From positions 1 through 64,000 of the forward strand of contig NZ_JAFEIF010000002.1 in the NCBI RefSeq assembly GCF_017848645.1: a stretch of 64,000 bases of DNA. Direction: 5' to 3'. Position 1 is the first letter of the stretch. Every line of letters begins with the position of its first letter. Origin of the DNA: Limnohabitans sp. (GTDB taxonomy: Bacteria; Pseudomonadota; Gammaproteobacteria; Burkholderiales; Burkholderiaceae_C). A program made the position numbers and the translations under genes. Positions 19,904 to 27,852 of the stretch are shown one piece after another. Below the pieces are notes generated by a model. That model worked only from the letters and a program-made list of their open reading frames with translations. It ran no database searches and had not been told where the DNA came from.

Positions 19904-20626
19904 TCACTTGCGCAGCAGCACGATGTTGCGGTAACCCAATCGGATCAGGCCTTGATCCTGAAACTGCCGCAGTTGCTGGTTCACGCGCTGGCGCGAGGCC
20001 GAGGCGGCTTGCGCCAGGTCGGACTGGCTCACGCGCAGCATCACGCCGTCGGCCACCTTGACGCTGTTGAATTTGGCGATCCGCTCCAGCGCGGCCCACA
20101 CGCGCTGCTCCAGGCTGTGCATGCCTTGGTCGGCCAAGGTGTCAAACAGTTGGTTGATGCGCAGACCCAGGATGCGCAGCAGGTCCAGCGCTACCACAGA
20201 GTCGCGACCAATCAGCTCAATCAATCGGGCGCGTTCGATGTGCAAGACCTGTGTCAAGCCATGAGAGACTAGGTCGGCGGGGTTGGTGGCTTCTGCAAAC
20301 ACCGAACTCAGCCCTGCGATTTCACCGGGCAGCATCCAGCGCAGCAATTGTTCCTCGCCTTCAGGTGTGATCACGCTGATGCGTACGCGTCCACTGACGA
20401 CCATCCATGCCGCCGAGGTGGGTTGGCCCCGGCTGAGCAAGACCTGGCCATCGGTCCAGGTGCGCAGCACGCCCACGCTGTGCAGCGCTTGGGTCGAGCG
20501 TGGCGTCAGCGCCGAGTTCACGGTCCAGGCTTGGTTGAAGTCGGGCGCGTCCAGCGCCTTGAAGACAGCGCTGCGTTTGGGGCTGGACGTGACCGTGCTC
20601 GGTGTGCGGGGGCGGGGCAGTGGCAT
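19904..20626 (-). CDS. Crp/Fnr-family transcriptional regulator, no cysteines
   Basis: 240-residue regulator with an N-terminal cyclic-nucleotide-binding-like beta-roll (GQVLLSRGQPTSAAWMVVSG, then LLRWMLPGEIAGLSSVF), a long dimer helix and a C-terminal winged helix with RVSQSDLAQAASASRQRVNQ as recognition unit. There is no cysteine anywhere in the protein, so an FNR-type oxygen-sensing cluster is ruled out; the roll also lacks an obvious cAMP phosphate-binding RxA signature. Divergent from the transporter-dioxygenase-microcompartment operon with about 150 bases between starts, making it the best candidate regulator for that locus. The effector is unknown. Confidence 0.85.
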   Translation of the reverse strand: MPLPRPRTPSTVTSSPKRSAVFKALDAPDFNQAWTVNSALTPRSTQALHSVGVLRTWTDGQVLLSRGQPTSAAWMVVSGRVRISVITPEGEEQLLRWMLPGEIAGLSSVFAEATNPADLVSHGLTQVLHIERARLIELIGRDSVVALDLLRILGLRINQLFDTLADQGMHSLEQRVWAALERIAKFNSVKVADGVMLRVSQSDLAQAASASRQRVNQQLRQFQDQGLIRLGYRNIVLLRK

Positions 20627-20671
20627 GTTGATTTCGGGTGGCGTTCAGATTTATTTTGAGTGCTTTCCCCT

Positions 20672-20695
20672 AAATTGTCACATCAGAAACAATTT
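20672..20695. promoter_or_regulatory. Inverted repeat between the Crp-type regulator and the microcompartment operon
   Basis: AAATTGT, ten bases, ACAATTT: seven-base perfect arms placed 46 bases from the regulator start and 79 bases from the first operon gene. Position suits an operator for the divergent Crp-type regulator, but the TTG-to-CAA spacing is wider than in classic FNR or CRP boxes, so the assignment is tentative. Confidence 0.4.
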
Positions 20696-20773
20696 GGCGC
20701 TCCCGTGGGGCTTCAAATCTGCTTCGCCGAGCTTGACGGTGATCAAGCCTGTAACCCATCCATTGGAGACAAC

Positions 20774-21772
20774 ATGAAATTTACTGCCCCTGCATTTGTT
20801 CGCACCACCTTGGGTGCCATCGCCTTGACCCTGGGTGCCAGCGCCATGGCGCAGTCCGTGGTGCGCTTTCAGGACTATCCTGGTACCGGCAATTTGTTGG
20901 TGCGTGTGGCCCAAGAGCAAGGCTTCTGCCAGCAAGCGGGCATTCGCTGCGAACTGCGCACCATCGCAGGCGGGCCCCTGGGCATGCAGACCATGCTCTC
21001 GGGTGACATCGAAGTGTTTTTTGGCCCGACCGAAGTGGCGGTTGCAGCCGTGGCCCGCAAGGCCCCCATTTCCATCATTGCCGCAGGTTTCGTTGACCCG
21101 GTGTTTTTCATGGCCGCAGGTGCAAAAACCGAATTGCCGACCGAAAAAGAAGGCTACCCCGGTGTGGTCAAGTCCTTCAAAGGTAAAAAAATCGGCGTGA
21201 CCCAACGCGGCTCAGGCGCTGAATTTCAGGTGATCGACATGCTGGCCGATGCGGGCCTGACTGCGAACGACGTGACCTTTGTGGCCGTGGGCGCGCCCGA
21301 CACAGCATTTCCTGCGCTCACGCGCGGCCAGGTCGATCTGATCATGACCTTCCCGCCTGCCGACGGCATGTGCGAAGTGCTCAAGGCCTGCCGTCTGGTG
21401 GTCGACCCCCGCAAAGGTCAAGGCCCCAAGAGCATGCTGGCGACCCGTGGTGGCGCTGGCGCCATGGCGGTGAAGAGTGAATGGGCTGCAGCCAATCCAC
21501 AAACGGTGGCCGCTATCCGCAAGATGCTGGACATGTCGGATGCTTTTGTCGCCAACCCAGCCAACTTCGGCAAGACACTGGAGATCCTGCGCAAGACCTT
21601 TGCACTGCAATTGCCCAACGCAGACCAGATCGCTGAGGTGAGCCTGCGCAACGGCATCGGCAACTTCAAGGCCCGTGGCACCGTGCCCGCCATGCAGGCG
21701 GTGGCCAATGGCATGGCTGAAAACAAGCTGCTGCCAGCCAAAGTGGACATGGCACCCGCGGTCTTGCCTTGA
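20774..21772 (+). CDS. ABC importer periplasmic binding protein, sulfonate/nitrate/taurine (SsuA/TauA) superfamily
   Basis: Periplasmic binding protein of the NMT1/SsuA type, 332 residues. The signal peptide runs to ASAMA-Q at about residue 25; the mature protein begins VVRFQDYPGTGNLLVRVAQEQGF and continues with the usual lobe pattern (GGPLGMQTMLSGDIEVFFG, FKGKKIGVTQRGSG, TRGQVDLIMTFPPADG). It has three cysteines, which is unusual for a periplasmic protein of this family. First gene of an operon that runs through an ATPase, a permease, a TauD-like dioxygenase and microcompartment genes; the ligand is therefore probably the dioxygenase substrate, an organosulfonate or a similar small anion. 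Ligand identity is inference. Confidence 0.85.
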   Translation: MKFTAPAFVRTTLGAIALTLGASAMAQSVVRFQDYPGTGNLLVRVAQEQGFCQQAGIRCELRTIAGGPLGMQTMLSGDIEVFFGPTEVAVAAVARKAPISIIAAGFVDPVFFMAAGAKTELPTEKEGYPGVVKSFKGKKIGVTQRGSGAEFQVIDMLADAGLTANDVTFVAVGAPDTAFPALTRGQVDLIMTFPPADGMCEVLKACRLVVDPRKGQGPKSMLATRGGAGAMAVKSEWAAANPQTVAAIRKMLDMSDAFVANPANFGKTLEILRKTFALQLPNADQIAEVSLRNGIGNFKARGTVPAMQAVANGMAENKLLPAKVDMAPAVLP

Positions 21773-21806
21773 ACTTCGAGCGGCGAGATTTTTTCAGGGA
21801 GCATTC

Positions 21807-22571
21807 ATGATCGACGCACAGCGCATCGACCTGAGCTTTGACGGCACCAATTTGGTGTTGCAGGGGGTAGACCTGCACGTCAAGGCGGGGGAGTTTGTCG
21901 CGCTCGCAGGCCCCAGCGGCTGTGGCAAAACCACCTTGCTCAACCTGTGCGCGGGGCTGGTAGATTTGCCTGCAGGTCAGCATTTGCTGGTGGCGGGTGA
22001 AAAGCCAGCGCTGGGCAGCCACAACGTGGCCTATATGTTGGCCCGCGACAGTTTGTTTCCCTGGCTCAACGCGCTGGACAACGCTGCCTTTGGCCTGAAG
22101 GTTCGGGGTGTGCCGATTGCGGATGCCCGGGAACGGGCCGCTGTGATGCTCAAGCAGGTCGGGCTCGGCGGGTCTGAGTACCGACTGCCCAAGGCCCTGT
22201 CTCACGGCATGCGCCAGCGCGTGGCCCTGGCCCGCACCTTTGCCATGCCATCGCCCCTGCTGCTGATGGACGAGCCCTTTGGGGCACTGGACGCACAAAC
22301 CAAGCTGCAGCTGCAGGACCTGCTGCTGCAGTTGTGCCAAGAAGGCAACCGCACGGTGCTTTTTGTGACGCACGACTTGTCTGAAGCCGTGGCCCTGGCC
22401 GACCGGGTGATGGTGATGTCCTCGCGTCCAGGGAAAATCGTGGCCGATGTGCAGGTGCCTCTGGCGCGTCCGCGCTCTATCCGTGAGCTGCAGACCAGCG
22501 ATGACTTCCACCACACCTACACACAAGTTTGGAAACATCTCGAAGAAGGTTGGGTGCACCATGAGGGCTGA
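21807..22571 (+). CDS. ABC importer ATPase, SsuB/TauB type
   Basis: Cytoplasmic ATPase of 254 residues: Walker A GPSGCGKTT, Q-loop segment MLARDSLFPWLNALDNA, signature LSHGMRQRVALARTFA and Walker B LLLMDEPFGALDAQTK, followed by the H-loop VTHDLSEAVALADRV. This motif set is typical of nitrate/sulfonate/taurine importers; the signature has His in place of the usual second Gly. Start ATGATCGAC follows a GGGAG ribosome site; 34 bases after the binding-protein gene. Its last 11 bases overlap the permease start, so the two are translationally coupled. Confidence 0.92.
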   Translation: MIDAQRIDLSFDGTNLVLQGVDLHVKAGEFVALAGPSGCGKTTLLNLCAGLVDLPAGQHLLVAGEKPALGSHNVAYMLARDSLFPWLNALDNAAFGLKVRGVPIADARERAAVMLKQVGLGGSEYRLPKALSHGMRQRVALARTFAMPSPLLLMDEPFGALDAQTKLQLQDLLLQLCQEGNRTVLFVTHDLSEAVALADRVMVMSSRPGKIVADVQVPLARPRSIRELQTSDDFHHTYTQVWKHLEEGWVHHEG

Positions 22572-23316
22572 AACATTGCGTACCTTGTCACTGCATGCCC
22601 TGTTCCTGTGCGTGGTTCTGGGCTTGTGGGAGTGGGCTGCCCGCATGGGTTGGATTGACCCAAGTTTCATGGGCAGTCCGCTGGGCATCATCCAGTTCAC
22701 GCTGGAGAACCTGACCAACGCCCGCTTGTGGGGCGATTTGGGCTACACCCTGTTGGCCGTGTTCGCGTCTTTTGTCATTGGCTCGGTTGCCGCCATGATC
22801 ACGGGCTTGGCCTTTGTGACCTGGCCCAAGTTCGAGGCTTTTTGCGACCCCTACATCTCTGCCTTCAATGTGCTGCCGCGCATTGCGCTGGTGCCGCTGT
22901 TCATTTTGTGGTTTGGTTTGGGCATCGGCTCCAAGATCGCTCTCGGGGTTTCGCTGACGTTCTTCATTGTGCTGTCCAGCACGGTGGCCGGTATTCGGGG
23001 CGTCAGCCAGGACCATGTGACGCTCACCCGCACCCTGGGTGCCAGCAGTCGGCAGATGTTTTTCTCAGTCACATTGCCGGGCGCTGTGCCTGTGCTGTTC
23101 TCAGGATTGCGCTTGGGCGTGATCTACGCCTTGCTGGGCGTGGTGGGCGCAGAAGTCATTGCTTCCGAGCGTGGCCTTGGGCAGCAACTGGCCTACCTGG
23201 GCTCTACTTTCAACGTCAACGGCGTGTGGTCACTGCTGTTTGATCTGGCGCTCATTGGGGTGCTGATCATGAAGCTGATGAACTGGATCGAACGCCGTTT
23301 GCTGCACTGGCAATAA
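22561..23316 (+). CDS. ABC importer permease, SsuC/TauC type
   Basis: Inner-membrane permease of 251 residues with six predicted helices, the first starting LHALFLCVVLGLWEWAA. The cytoplasmic EAA-type coupling loop is visible as RTLGASSRQMFFSVTLPGA, and the C-terminal block GLRLGVIYALLGVVGAEVIA is typical of the family. The start lies inside the ATPase gene. It closes the transporter part of the operon; the dioxygenase gene begins 35 bases later behind an AAGGAG ribosome site. Confidence 0.92.
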   Translation: MRAETLRTLSLHALFLCVVLGLWEWAARMGWIDPSFMGSPLGIIQFTLENLTNARLWGDLGYTLLAVFASFVIGSVAAMITGLAFVTWPKFEAFCDPYISAFNVLPRIALVPLFILWFGLGIGSKIALGVSLTFFIVLSSTVAGIRGVSQDHVTLTRTLGASSRQMFFSVTLPGAVPVLFSGLRLGVIYALLGVVGAEVIASERGLGQQLAYLGSTFNVNGVWSLLFDLALIGVLIMKLMNWIERRLLHWQ

Positions 23317-23351
23317 GCCGGTGAACACCATCACATCAAGGAGATTAAAAA

Positions 23352-24401
23352 ATGAACTTCCGTCACATCCAGGTCGATCCCATGACGCCCACCATCGGCG
23401 GCATGATCAGCGGCGTTGATTTGAACAACACCCGCTCAGAAGACGTTTACGAAGAAATCAAAAAAGCGCTGTGGCAATACGGCGTGGTGTTCTTCCGCAA
23501 GCAGGCCTTGAAGCCCGAGGCTTACATCCGTCTGGGCCAAAACTTTGGCGAGATGGAGCAGCACGAGTTCTTCCCGCACATTGAAGGTCACCCCCAGATC
23601 CAGCTGATCTCCAACCAGGGCAACGAAGCCCCCGAGACCGACCGCTGGCACACCGACGTGACCTTCCGCAAGAAGCCCAACATGGTCTCCATCTTGCGCA
23701 TCACCGACTTGCCCCCCTCGGGCGGTGACACCATGTGGATGCACGCGGGCGCGGCCTACGACGCCCTCAACCCCGGCATGCAGCAAATGCTCGAAGGCCT
23801 GCAGGCCGATCACGACCTGCCTTGGCACTTCCGCCGCATCAACGCCAGCGAGCGCTTTGCACAACGCGCCACCGCCAAGAGCGGCATGCTGGTCACGGCC
23901 AGCGAGCAAGAGTGCAAGATGATCGAGAACACGCCCACGGTGACGCACCCGGCGGTGATCACGCACCCTTACAACGGCCGCAAGATCCTGTTCGTCAATT
24001 CGATCTGGACCAAGCGCCTGCTGGGCATGCACATGGACCTGTCCGAGGCCGTTTTGCACATGCTCTACGAGTGGGTCAAAAAGCCCGAGTTCATGGTGCG
24101 TTTCCGCTGGGAAAAAGACTCCTTGGCCATGTGGGACAACTGCGCCACACAGCACTACGCCGTGTTCGACTACGCGCCGCACTACCGTGCTGGCCAGCGC
24201 ATGACCTGCGGCAGTTTTGTGCCCACGCTCAACCCCGGCGCAGCCCCTGCGGGTGGCCAGCCCTCGGTGATGCGTCAGTTGCTGGACACCACCCGCATGC
24301 AAGCGGCCAGCCCGAGCGAGCAGAAGGCGGTCGAAGCGATTTTTAGCGCGCTGGAAAGCGTGGACCTGAACGCCGTGGCCACAGCGGCCCAGCGCCGTTG
24401 A
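23352..24401 (+). CDS. TauD-family Fe(II)/2-oxoglutarate dioxygenase with C-terminal extension
   Basis: Non-haem iron dioxygenase of the TauD/TfdA family, 349 residues. The iron triad is H100, D102 (WHTDVTF) and H268 (TQHYA). Aligned by eye to E. coli TauD, R279 matches the 2-oxoglutarate Arg266, and R283 and H71 match Arg270 and His70, which hold the taurine sulfonate. The amine-side residues Tyr73 and Asn95 are here Phe74 and Thr96. This suggests an anionic, probably sulfonate, substrate other than taurine, cleaved to an aldehyde plus sulfite with O2 and 2-oxoglutarate. TauD ends near residue 290 of this alignment; here a Gly/Pro/Ala linker (about 293-305) and a helix-forming tail follow, the form of a microcompartment targeting tail. 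Sits between a sulfonate-type importer and a CoA-acylating aldehyde dehydrogenase; eight bases to the latter. Substrate and targeting are inference. Confidence 0.88.
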   Translation: MNFRHIQVDPMTPTIGGMISGVDLNNTRSEDVYEEIKKALWQYGVVFFRKQALKPEAYIRLGQNFGEMEQHEFFPHIEGHPQIQLISNQGNEAPETDRWHTDVTFRKKPNMVSILRITDLPPSGGDTMWMHAGAAYDALNPGMQQMLEGLQADHDLPWHFRRINASERFAQRATAKSGMLVTASEQECKMIENTPTVTHPAVITHPYNGRKILFVNSIWTKRLLGMHMDLSEAVLHMLYEWVKKPEFMVRFRWEKDSLAMWDNCATQHYAVFDYAPHYRAGQRMTCGSFVPTLNPGAAPAGGQPSVMRQLLDTTRMQAASPSEQKAVEAIFSALESVDLNAVATAAQRR

Positions 24402-24408
24402 ACCCGGG

Positions 24409-25914
24409 ATGCACCCTGTCATGAGTTCAAGCAACCCCATCGACCTGGCCGACCACGACCTGGCCGCCTTGCAGGAGGCCCGCGACTTGCTGGGCCGCGC
24501 CCGGCAAGCCGCTGCCACGCTCGCGCTGTGGACGCCCGAAGAAGCCAAGCGCGTGGCCAAAGAAGTGGCCGCGGCCTTGCTGCCGCGTGCCGAGTTTTAT
24601 GCCGAGTGGGCCGTGCGCGAAAGCCGCATTGGCAAAGTCGCCGACAAGATCGCCAAAAACCAGTTGGCCTGCACCCTGACGCCCACCGCTTGGGACAATG
24701 TGGCCCTGGGCGGCGTGCGCCGCAACGACGCGCTGCGCATCGTCGAGATCGGCCGCCCGGCCGGTGTGGTGGTGGGCTTGTCCAACTCCACATCACCCGT
24801 GGCCACCATCATCTTCAAGGCCATCCTGTGCCTGATGACGCGCAACGCGCTGGTCATCTCGCCGCACCCTGTTGCGCTGGGCTGCTGCACCGCTGTGACC
24901 AATGAATTGCAGGCCGCCATTGAAAAAGCCGGTGGTCCGGCCAACGCTCTGCAAATCCTGACCCGCCCCACGGTCGAGGCCACGGGCGCGCTGATGCGCG
25001 ACGCCCGCACCGACGTGATTTTGGCCACCGGTGGCACGCCCATGGTGCGTGCGGCCTATGGCTCGGGCAACCCCGCCATTGGCGTGGGTTCGGGCAATGT
25101 GCCGATTTATGTGGACGCCAGCGCCGACATTCAAGCCGCTGCGCAGACCATTGTGGCCGCCAAGAATTTTGACCACGGCAGCCCCTGCCAGGCCCCTTCG
25201 GTGCTCTTGTTGCACGCGGCCATTGCCGGTCCCATGCAGCAAGCCCTGGCCCGCCAGGGGGCGCATGTGTGCACCGAAGAAGAAGCGCAAAAAATCCAAA
25301 ACCACGCCTTTCCGGGCGGCAAGTTCAACGGCAAAGTGGTCGGACGCCCCGCGTTTGAGATCGCGCAGGCCGCAGGCGTGCAAGTCCCACGCGACTGCCA
25401 GGCCTTGGTCTGCCCCATCGCCAACCCACAGGCTGGCCATGTGATGCTCAAGGAAAAGCTCTCGCCGATTTTGGGCTGCGTGGTGGTGCAAGACGTTGAC
25501 CAGGGCATTGGTGTGGCGCGGCTCATGCTGCAGCACAGCGGCGCAGGCCACACCACCGGCATCCACTCGGCATCGGCCGAGCAGGCGGTGTACTGGGGCG
25601 CGGCGCTCGACTATTACCGTGTGGTCGTCAACGGCTCCACGGTGCACGACAGCACCGGTGCCAACACCGGCCTGCCTTACACCTTCACCATCGGCACGGG
25701 TTACGCGGGCAAAAGCTCGGTGGACTGCAACGTCGGCCCCGAGCTGCTGGTCAATTGGAAACGCGTGGCCTTTCCGCTGCCGGGCGGCTGGGCCGGGGCC
25801 ATGGCTTCAGGCGCAGCTTTGCCAGCGGCACCGGGCCAGCTGTCCACCCTCACGCCTGAACTCCAGGCCACCGTCCTGCGCATCGTGCAGGAAGAACTAG
25901 AACACCTTCGCTGA
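24409..25914 (+). CDS. CoA-acylating aldehyde dehydrogenase of the microcompartment locus (EutE/PduP/SauS-like)
   Basis: Aldehyde plus CoA plus NAD(P)+ to acyl-CoA: a 501-residue acylating aldehyde dehydrogenase. The catalytic cysteine is C260 in NFDHGSPCQAPS, and the general-base motif of hydrolytic enzymes is replaced by EKLSPILG (about 348-356), as in EutE, PduP and sulfoacetaldehyde dehydrogenase SauS. The dinucleotide segment is ATGGTPMVRAAY. After the catalytic domain come an Ala/Gly/Pro linker (about 466-478) and a terminal amphipathic helix (about 481-501, ELQATVLRIVQEELEHL), which has the look of an encapsulation peptide. An ATG four codons further in is an equally plausible start. 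It follows the dioxygenase and precedes four shell genes, so it should consume the dioxygenase's aldehyde inside the shell. Exact aldehyde unknown. Confidence 0.9.
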   Translation: MHPVMSSSNPIDLADHDLAALQEARDLLGRARQAAATLALWTPEEAKRVAKEVAAALLPRAEFYAEWAVRESRIGKVADKIAKNQLACTLTPTAWDNVALGGVRRNDALRIVEIGRPAGVVVGLSNSTSPVATIIFKAILCLMTRNALVISPHPVALGCCTAVTNELQAAIEKAGGPANALQILTRPTVEATGALMRDARTDVILATGGTPMVRAAYGSGNPAIGVGSGNVPIYVDASADIQAAAQTIVAAKNFDHGSPCQAPSVLLLHAAIAGPMQQALARQGAHVCTEEEAQKIQNHAFPGGKFNGKVVGRPAFEIAQAAGVQVPRDCQALVCPIANPQAGHVMLKEKLSPILGCVVVQDVDQGIGVARLMLQHSGAGHTTGIHSASAEQAVYWGAALDYYRVVVNGSTVHDSTGANTGLPYTFTIGTGYAGKSSVDCNVGPELLVNWKRVAFPLPGGWAGAMASGAALPAAPGQLSTLTPELQATVLRIVQEELEHLR

Positions 25915-25923
25915 AAGCTCCTC

Positions 25924-26538
25924 ATGTCCACTTTGCGCAGTTACATTTTCCTGGACCGCTTGCAGCCACAACTGATGTGCATGATCGGATCCACCGCCCG
26001 AGGCTTTTTGCCGCGCCACAACGACGCCGCCATGGTGATCGAAGTCGCCCCCGGCATGGACATCGAGTGGCTGACCGACATCGCGCTCAAGCACGACAAC
26101 GTCAAGCCCGGCAACCTGGTGGTCGAGCGTCAGTTCGGCTATCTGGAGTTCCACGGCCAGTCTTCTTCGTCCGTCAAGTCGGCGGGTGCCGCGGTCCTTG
26201 AGGCCATGGGCGTGAGCGAGAAAAGCGTGCTCAAGCCCGAAATCCTGGCCTCCAAAGTCATTGACCGTGTCGACGGTTACCACGCCTTTTTGATCAACCG
26301 CAGCAAATCGGGCAGCATGCTCTTGCCCGGTGAGTCGCTCTACATCATGGAGATGACCACCTCGTCTTATGCGCTGCTGGTGGCCAACGAAGCCGAGAAG
26401 GCCGCCAACATCAAACTGATCGACTGCCGCTTCATGGGCCCAGCCGGTCGCTTGTACCTGTCGGGCAATGCGTCCGACGTGCGGGCCGCCGCTGCCGTGG
26501 CCGAGGCCGTGATCCGCGACGCAGGAGGTGCTGCATGA
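25924..26538 (+). CDS. Microcompartment shell protein, tandem-domain trimer BMC-T (first copy)
   Basis: 204 residues made of two fused BMC domains (about 1-100 and 105-200), predicted to form a pseudohexameric trimer in the shell facet. The first domain ends ...VVERQFGYLEFHG; E68-R69 resembles the Glu-Arg pair that lines and gates the large pore of CsoS1D/CcmP-type BMC-T proteins. The second domain carries INRSKSGSMLLPGESLYIME and the pore-side GPAGRLYLSG. Such trimers can stack and open a wide pore for larger cargo molecules such as cofactors; gating here is inferred from the motif. Begins nine bases after the aldehyde dehydrogenase; its stop overlaps the next start as ATGA, so synthesis is coupled. 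Differs clearly from the second BMC-T of the operon. Confidence 0.93.
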   Translation: MSTLRSYIFLDRLQPQLMCMIGSTARGFLPRHNDAAMVIEVAPGMDIEWLTDIALKHDNVKPGNLVVERQFGYLEFHGQSSSSVKSAGAAVLEAMGVSEKSVLKPEILASKVIDRVDGYHAFLINRSKSGSMLLPGESLYIMEMTTSSYALLVANEAEKAANIKLIDCRFMGPAGRLYLSGNASDVRAAAAVAEAVIRDAGGAA

Positions 26539-27518
26539 GCACTGACGCCTTGCGCGCGCAAATTCGCACGCAGGTGCGAAAAGCTTTGGGCGCTGCGTCC
26601 AGCCCAGCCCCGGCGGCTGACGCGTCCGTGGCTGCTCTGATGCGCCGCTTCGAACAAGGTTACGAGATGGTCAGTGCAGAAGCCATCGTGGCCTGCTTTG
26701 CCCCCGATGTGGTGTGGACCTTGCCCGACTCGCGCGTGCTCCGTGGCCGCGAAGCCTGCCTGGCGTTCTTGAAAGAGCGCTTTGCCAGCCCTACAGGCCC
26801 CAAGTTCTCGGACTCGCACATGAACGTGCTGGGTCAGACCGTGGTTCAAAACTACAAGGTGGGCGTGCCCTTGCCCGGTGGCCAGTCGGTCACGCTGGAC
26901 GGCACCGACGTGTACCAGATACGCGATGGCCTGATCGCCGTCAAAGACGCTTATTGGAAGCAAATTGGCGCGCCCAAGCCTGCTGCTGCGCCTGCTGCCC
27001 CGGCTGCAGCGTCAGCCAATACGCCCGCGACTGGGCCTCAAGGCGTGGTGGTGCCCTTGCGTGTGGGCACCGCTGCGCAAGCCGCCTCGCTGACCGACCT
27101 GTTCAAGCGCCTGGCCGCCAGCCCTGCGCTGCTGCAAGCGGCGCAATCGGGTTTGCTGCGTTTTGACATGCGTGTGGACGAAGCGGCGGTGAAAGCCGTG
27201 GCGGCCTCTGCTGGTTCATCCGGTGGTGCGTCCGGAGGTGCCTCGGCCATGGCCGCCACCACCGCCATTGACCCGGCCGCTTGCTGCCCCTCTTGCAAAG
27301 AAGGCAAAGCCTGCGAATGCAAGGGCGACACCTGCGAGCTGCACGACCACAAAGCGCAAGTCCCTGAACTCCAAGGTGTGATTGGCGAGAAGCTGCTCAA
27401 AACCTTGCCCGCCAGCGTCAAAACCGTTCGCATCCACCCCAAAGCGGTCCTGACCCCTTTGGGCAAAGAAGCCCTGCGCAAGCGCGGCATCGCCATTGAC
27501 CGAGGAGCCACCCCATGA
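26535..27518 (+). CDS. Multidomain microcompartment-associated protein: NTF2-like fold, Cys/His cluster, C-terminal TPLGKEALRKRG motif
   Basis: Not recognised as a named family. 327 residues in clear blocks: a short amphipathic helix (1-20, MSTDALRAQIRTQVRKALG) with an Ala/Pro linker (to about 31) that looks like an N-terminal encapsulation peptide; an NTF2/SnoaL-like domain (about 32-145); an Ala/Pro linker (147-168); a small helical block (170-225); a Gly/Ser/Ala linker; a cysteine cluster C250, C251, C254, C260, C262, C267 with H270 and H272; and a C-terminal block (280-323) with IHPKAVLTPLGKEALRKRG, reminiscent of a segment in several microcompartment accessory proteins. Likely interior cargo or scaffold that binds a metal or Fe-S centre; the NTF2 pocket could bind or turn over a small molecule. 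Coupled by ATGA overlaps to BMC-T upstream and BMC-P downstream. No function is claimed. Confidence 0.75.
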   Translation: MSTDALRAQIRTQVRKALGAASSPAPAADASVAALMRRFEQGYEMVSAEAIVACFAPDVVWTLPDSRVLRGREACLAFLKERFASPTGPKFSDSHMNVLGQTVVQNYKVGVPLPGGQSVTLDGTDVYQIRDGLIAVKDAYWKQIGAPKPAAAPAAPAAASANTPATGPQGVVVPLRVGTAAQAASLTDLFKRLAASPALLQAAQSGLLRFDMRVDEAAVKAVAASAGSSGGASGGASAMAATTAIDPAACCPSCKEGKACECKGDTCELHDHKAQVPELQGVIGEKLLKTLPASVKTVRIHPKAVLTPLGKEALRKRGIAIDRGATP

Positions 27519-27784
27519 AAACAGGAACCGTGATCGGCCGCATCGTGGCCAGCAAGCGACTGCCGGAATTGCCTGCGGGTGCCTTGCTGGAAGTGCAACT
27601 GGACTACCCCAAGGACGTTGTCGTTTGCTACGACCCGCTGGGCTGCGGCATCGGCGAGCGCGTGATGATCACCATCGGCGCACCCGCTGCCTGGTGGTTC
27701 GCCCCGGCGCACCCGCGTGTGGTGGCCGATGCATTGGTCATTGCCTCACTCGACAACTACGACACCCCCACACCGATGCGTTGA
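27515..27784 (+). CDS. Microcompartment vertex protein BMC-P (EutN/CcmL family)
   Basis: 89-residue pentamer-forming protein that caps the vertices of the polyhedral shell. It follows the family pattern throughout: TGTVIGRIVASKRLPEL at the start, LLEVQLDYPKDVVVCYDPLG, then the CGIGERVMITIGAPAAWW turn and ADALVIASLDNY at the end, length within a few residues of the norm. The start overlaps the preceding stop as ATGA. The adjacent Trp-Trp in the loop after the glycine-rich turn is uncommon. Its presence means a closed shell can form, rather than sheets or tubes alone. Confidence 0.95.
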   Translation: MKTGTVIGRIVASKRLPELPAGALLEVQLDYPKDVVVCYDPLGCGIGERVMITIGAPAAWWFAPAHPRVVADALVIASLDNYDTPTPMR

Positions 27785-27852
27785 CGCAGCGGTATTTTTT
27801 CCCTCACCCTTTCCCTCAACCCTTTCTTTTTTAACCCCTCAAGGAGACTCAC

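Noticed and set aside
23352-25914. Propanediol, ethanolamine, glycyl-radical or aminopropanol microcompartment
   Set aside because: None of the signature enzymes or their activases, aminotransferases or kinases is encoded in or beside the operon.
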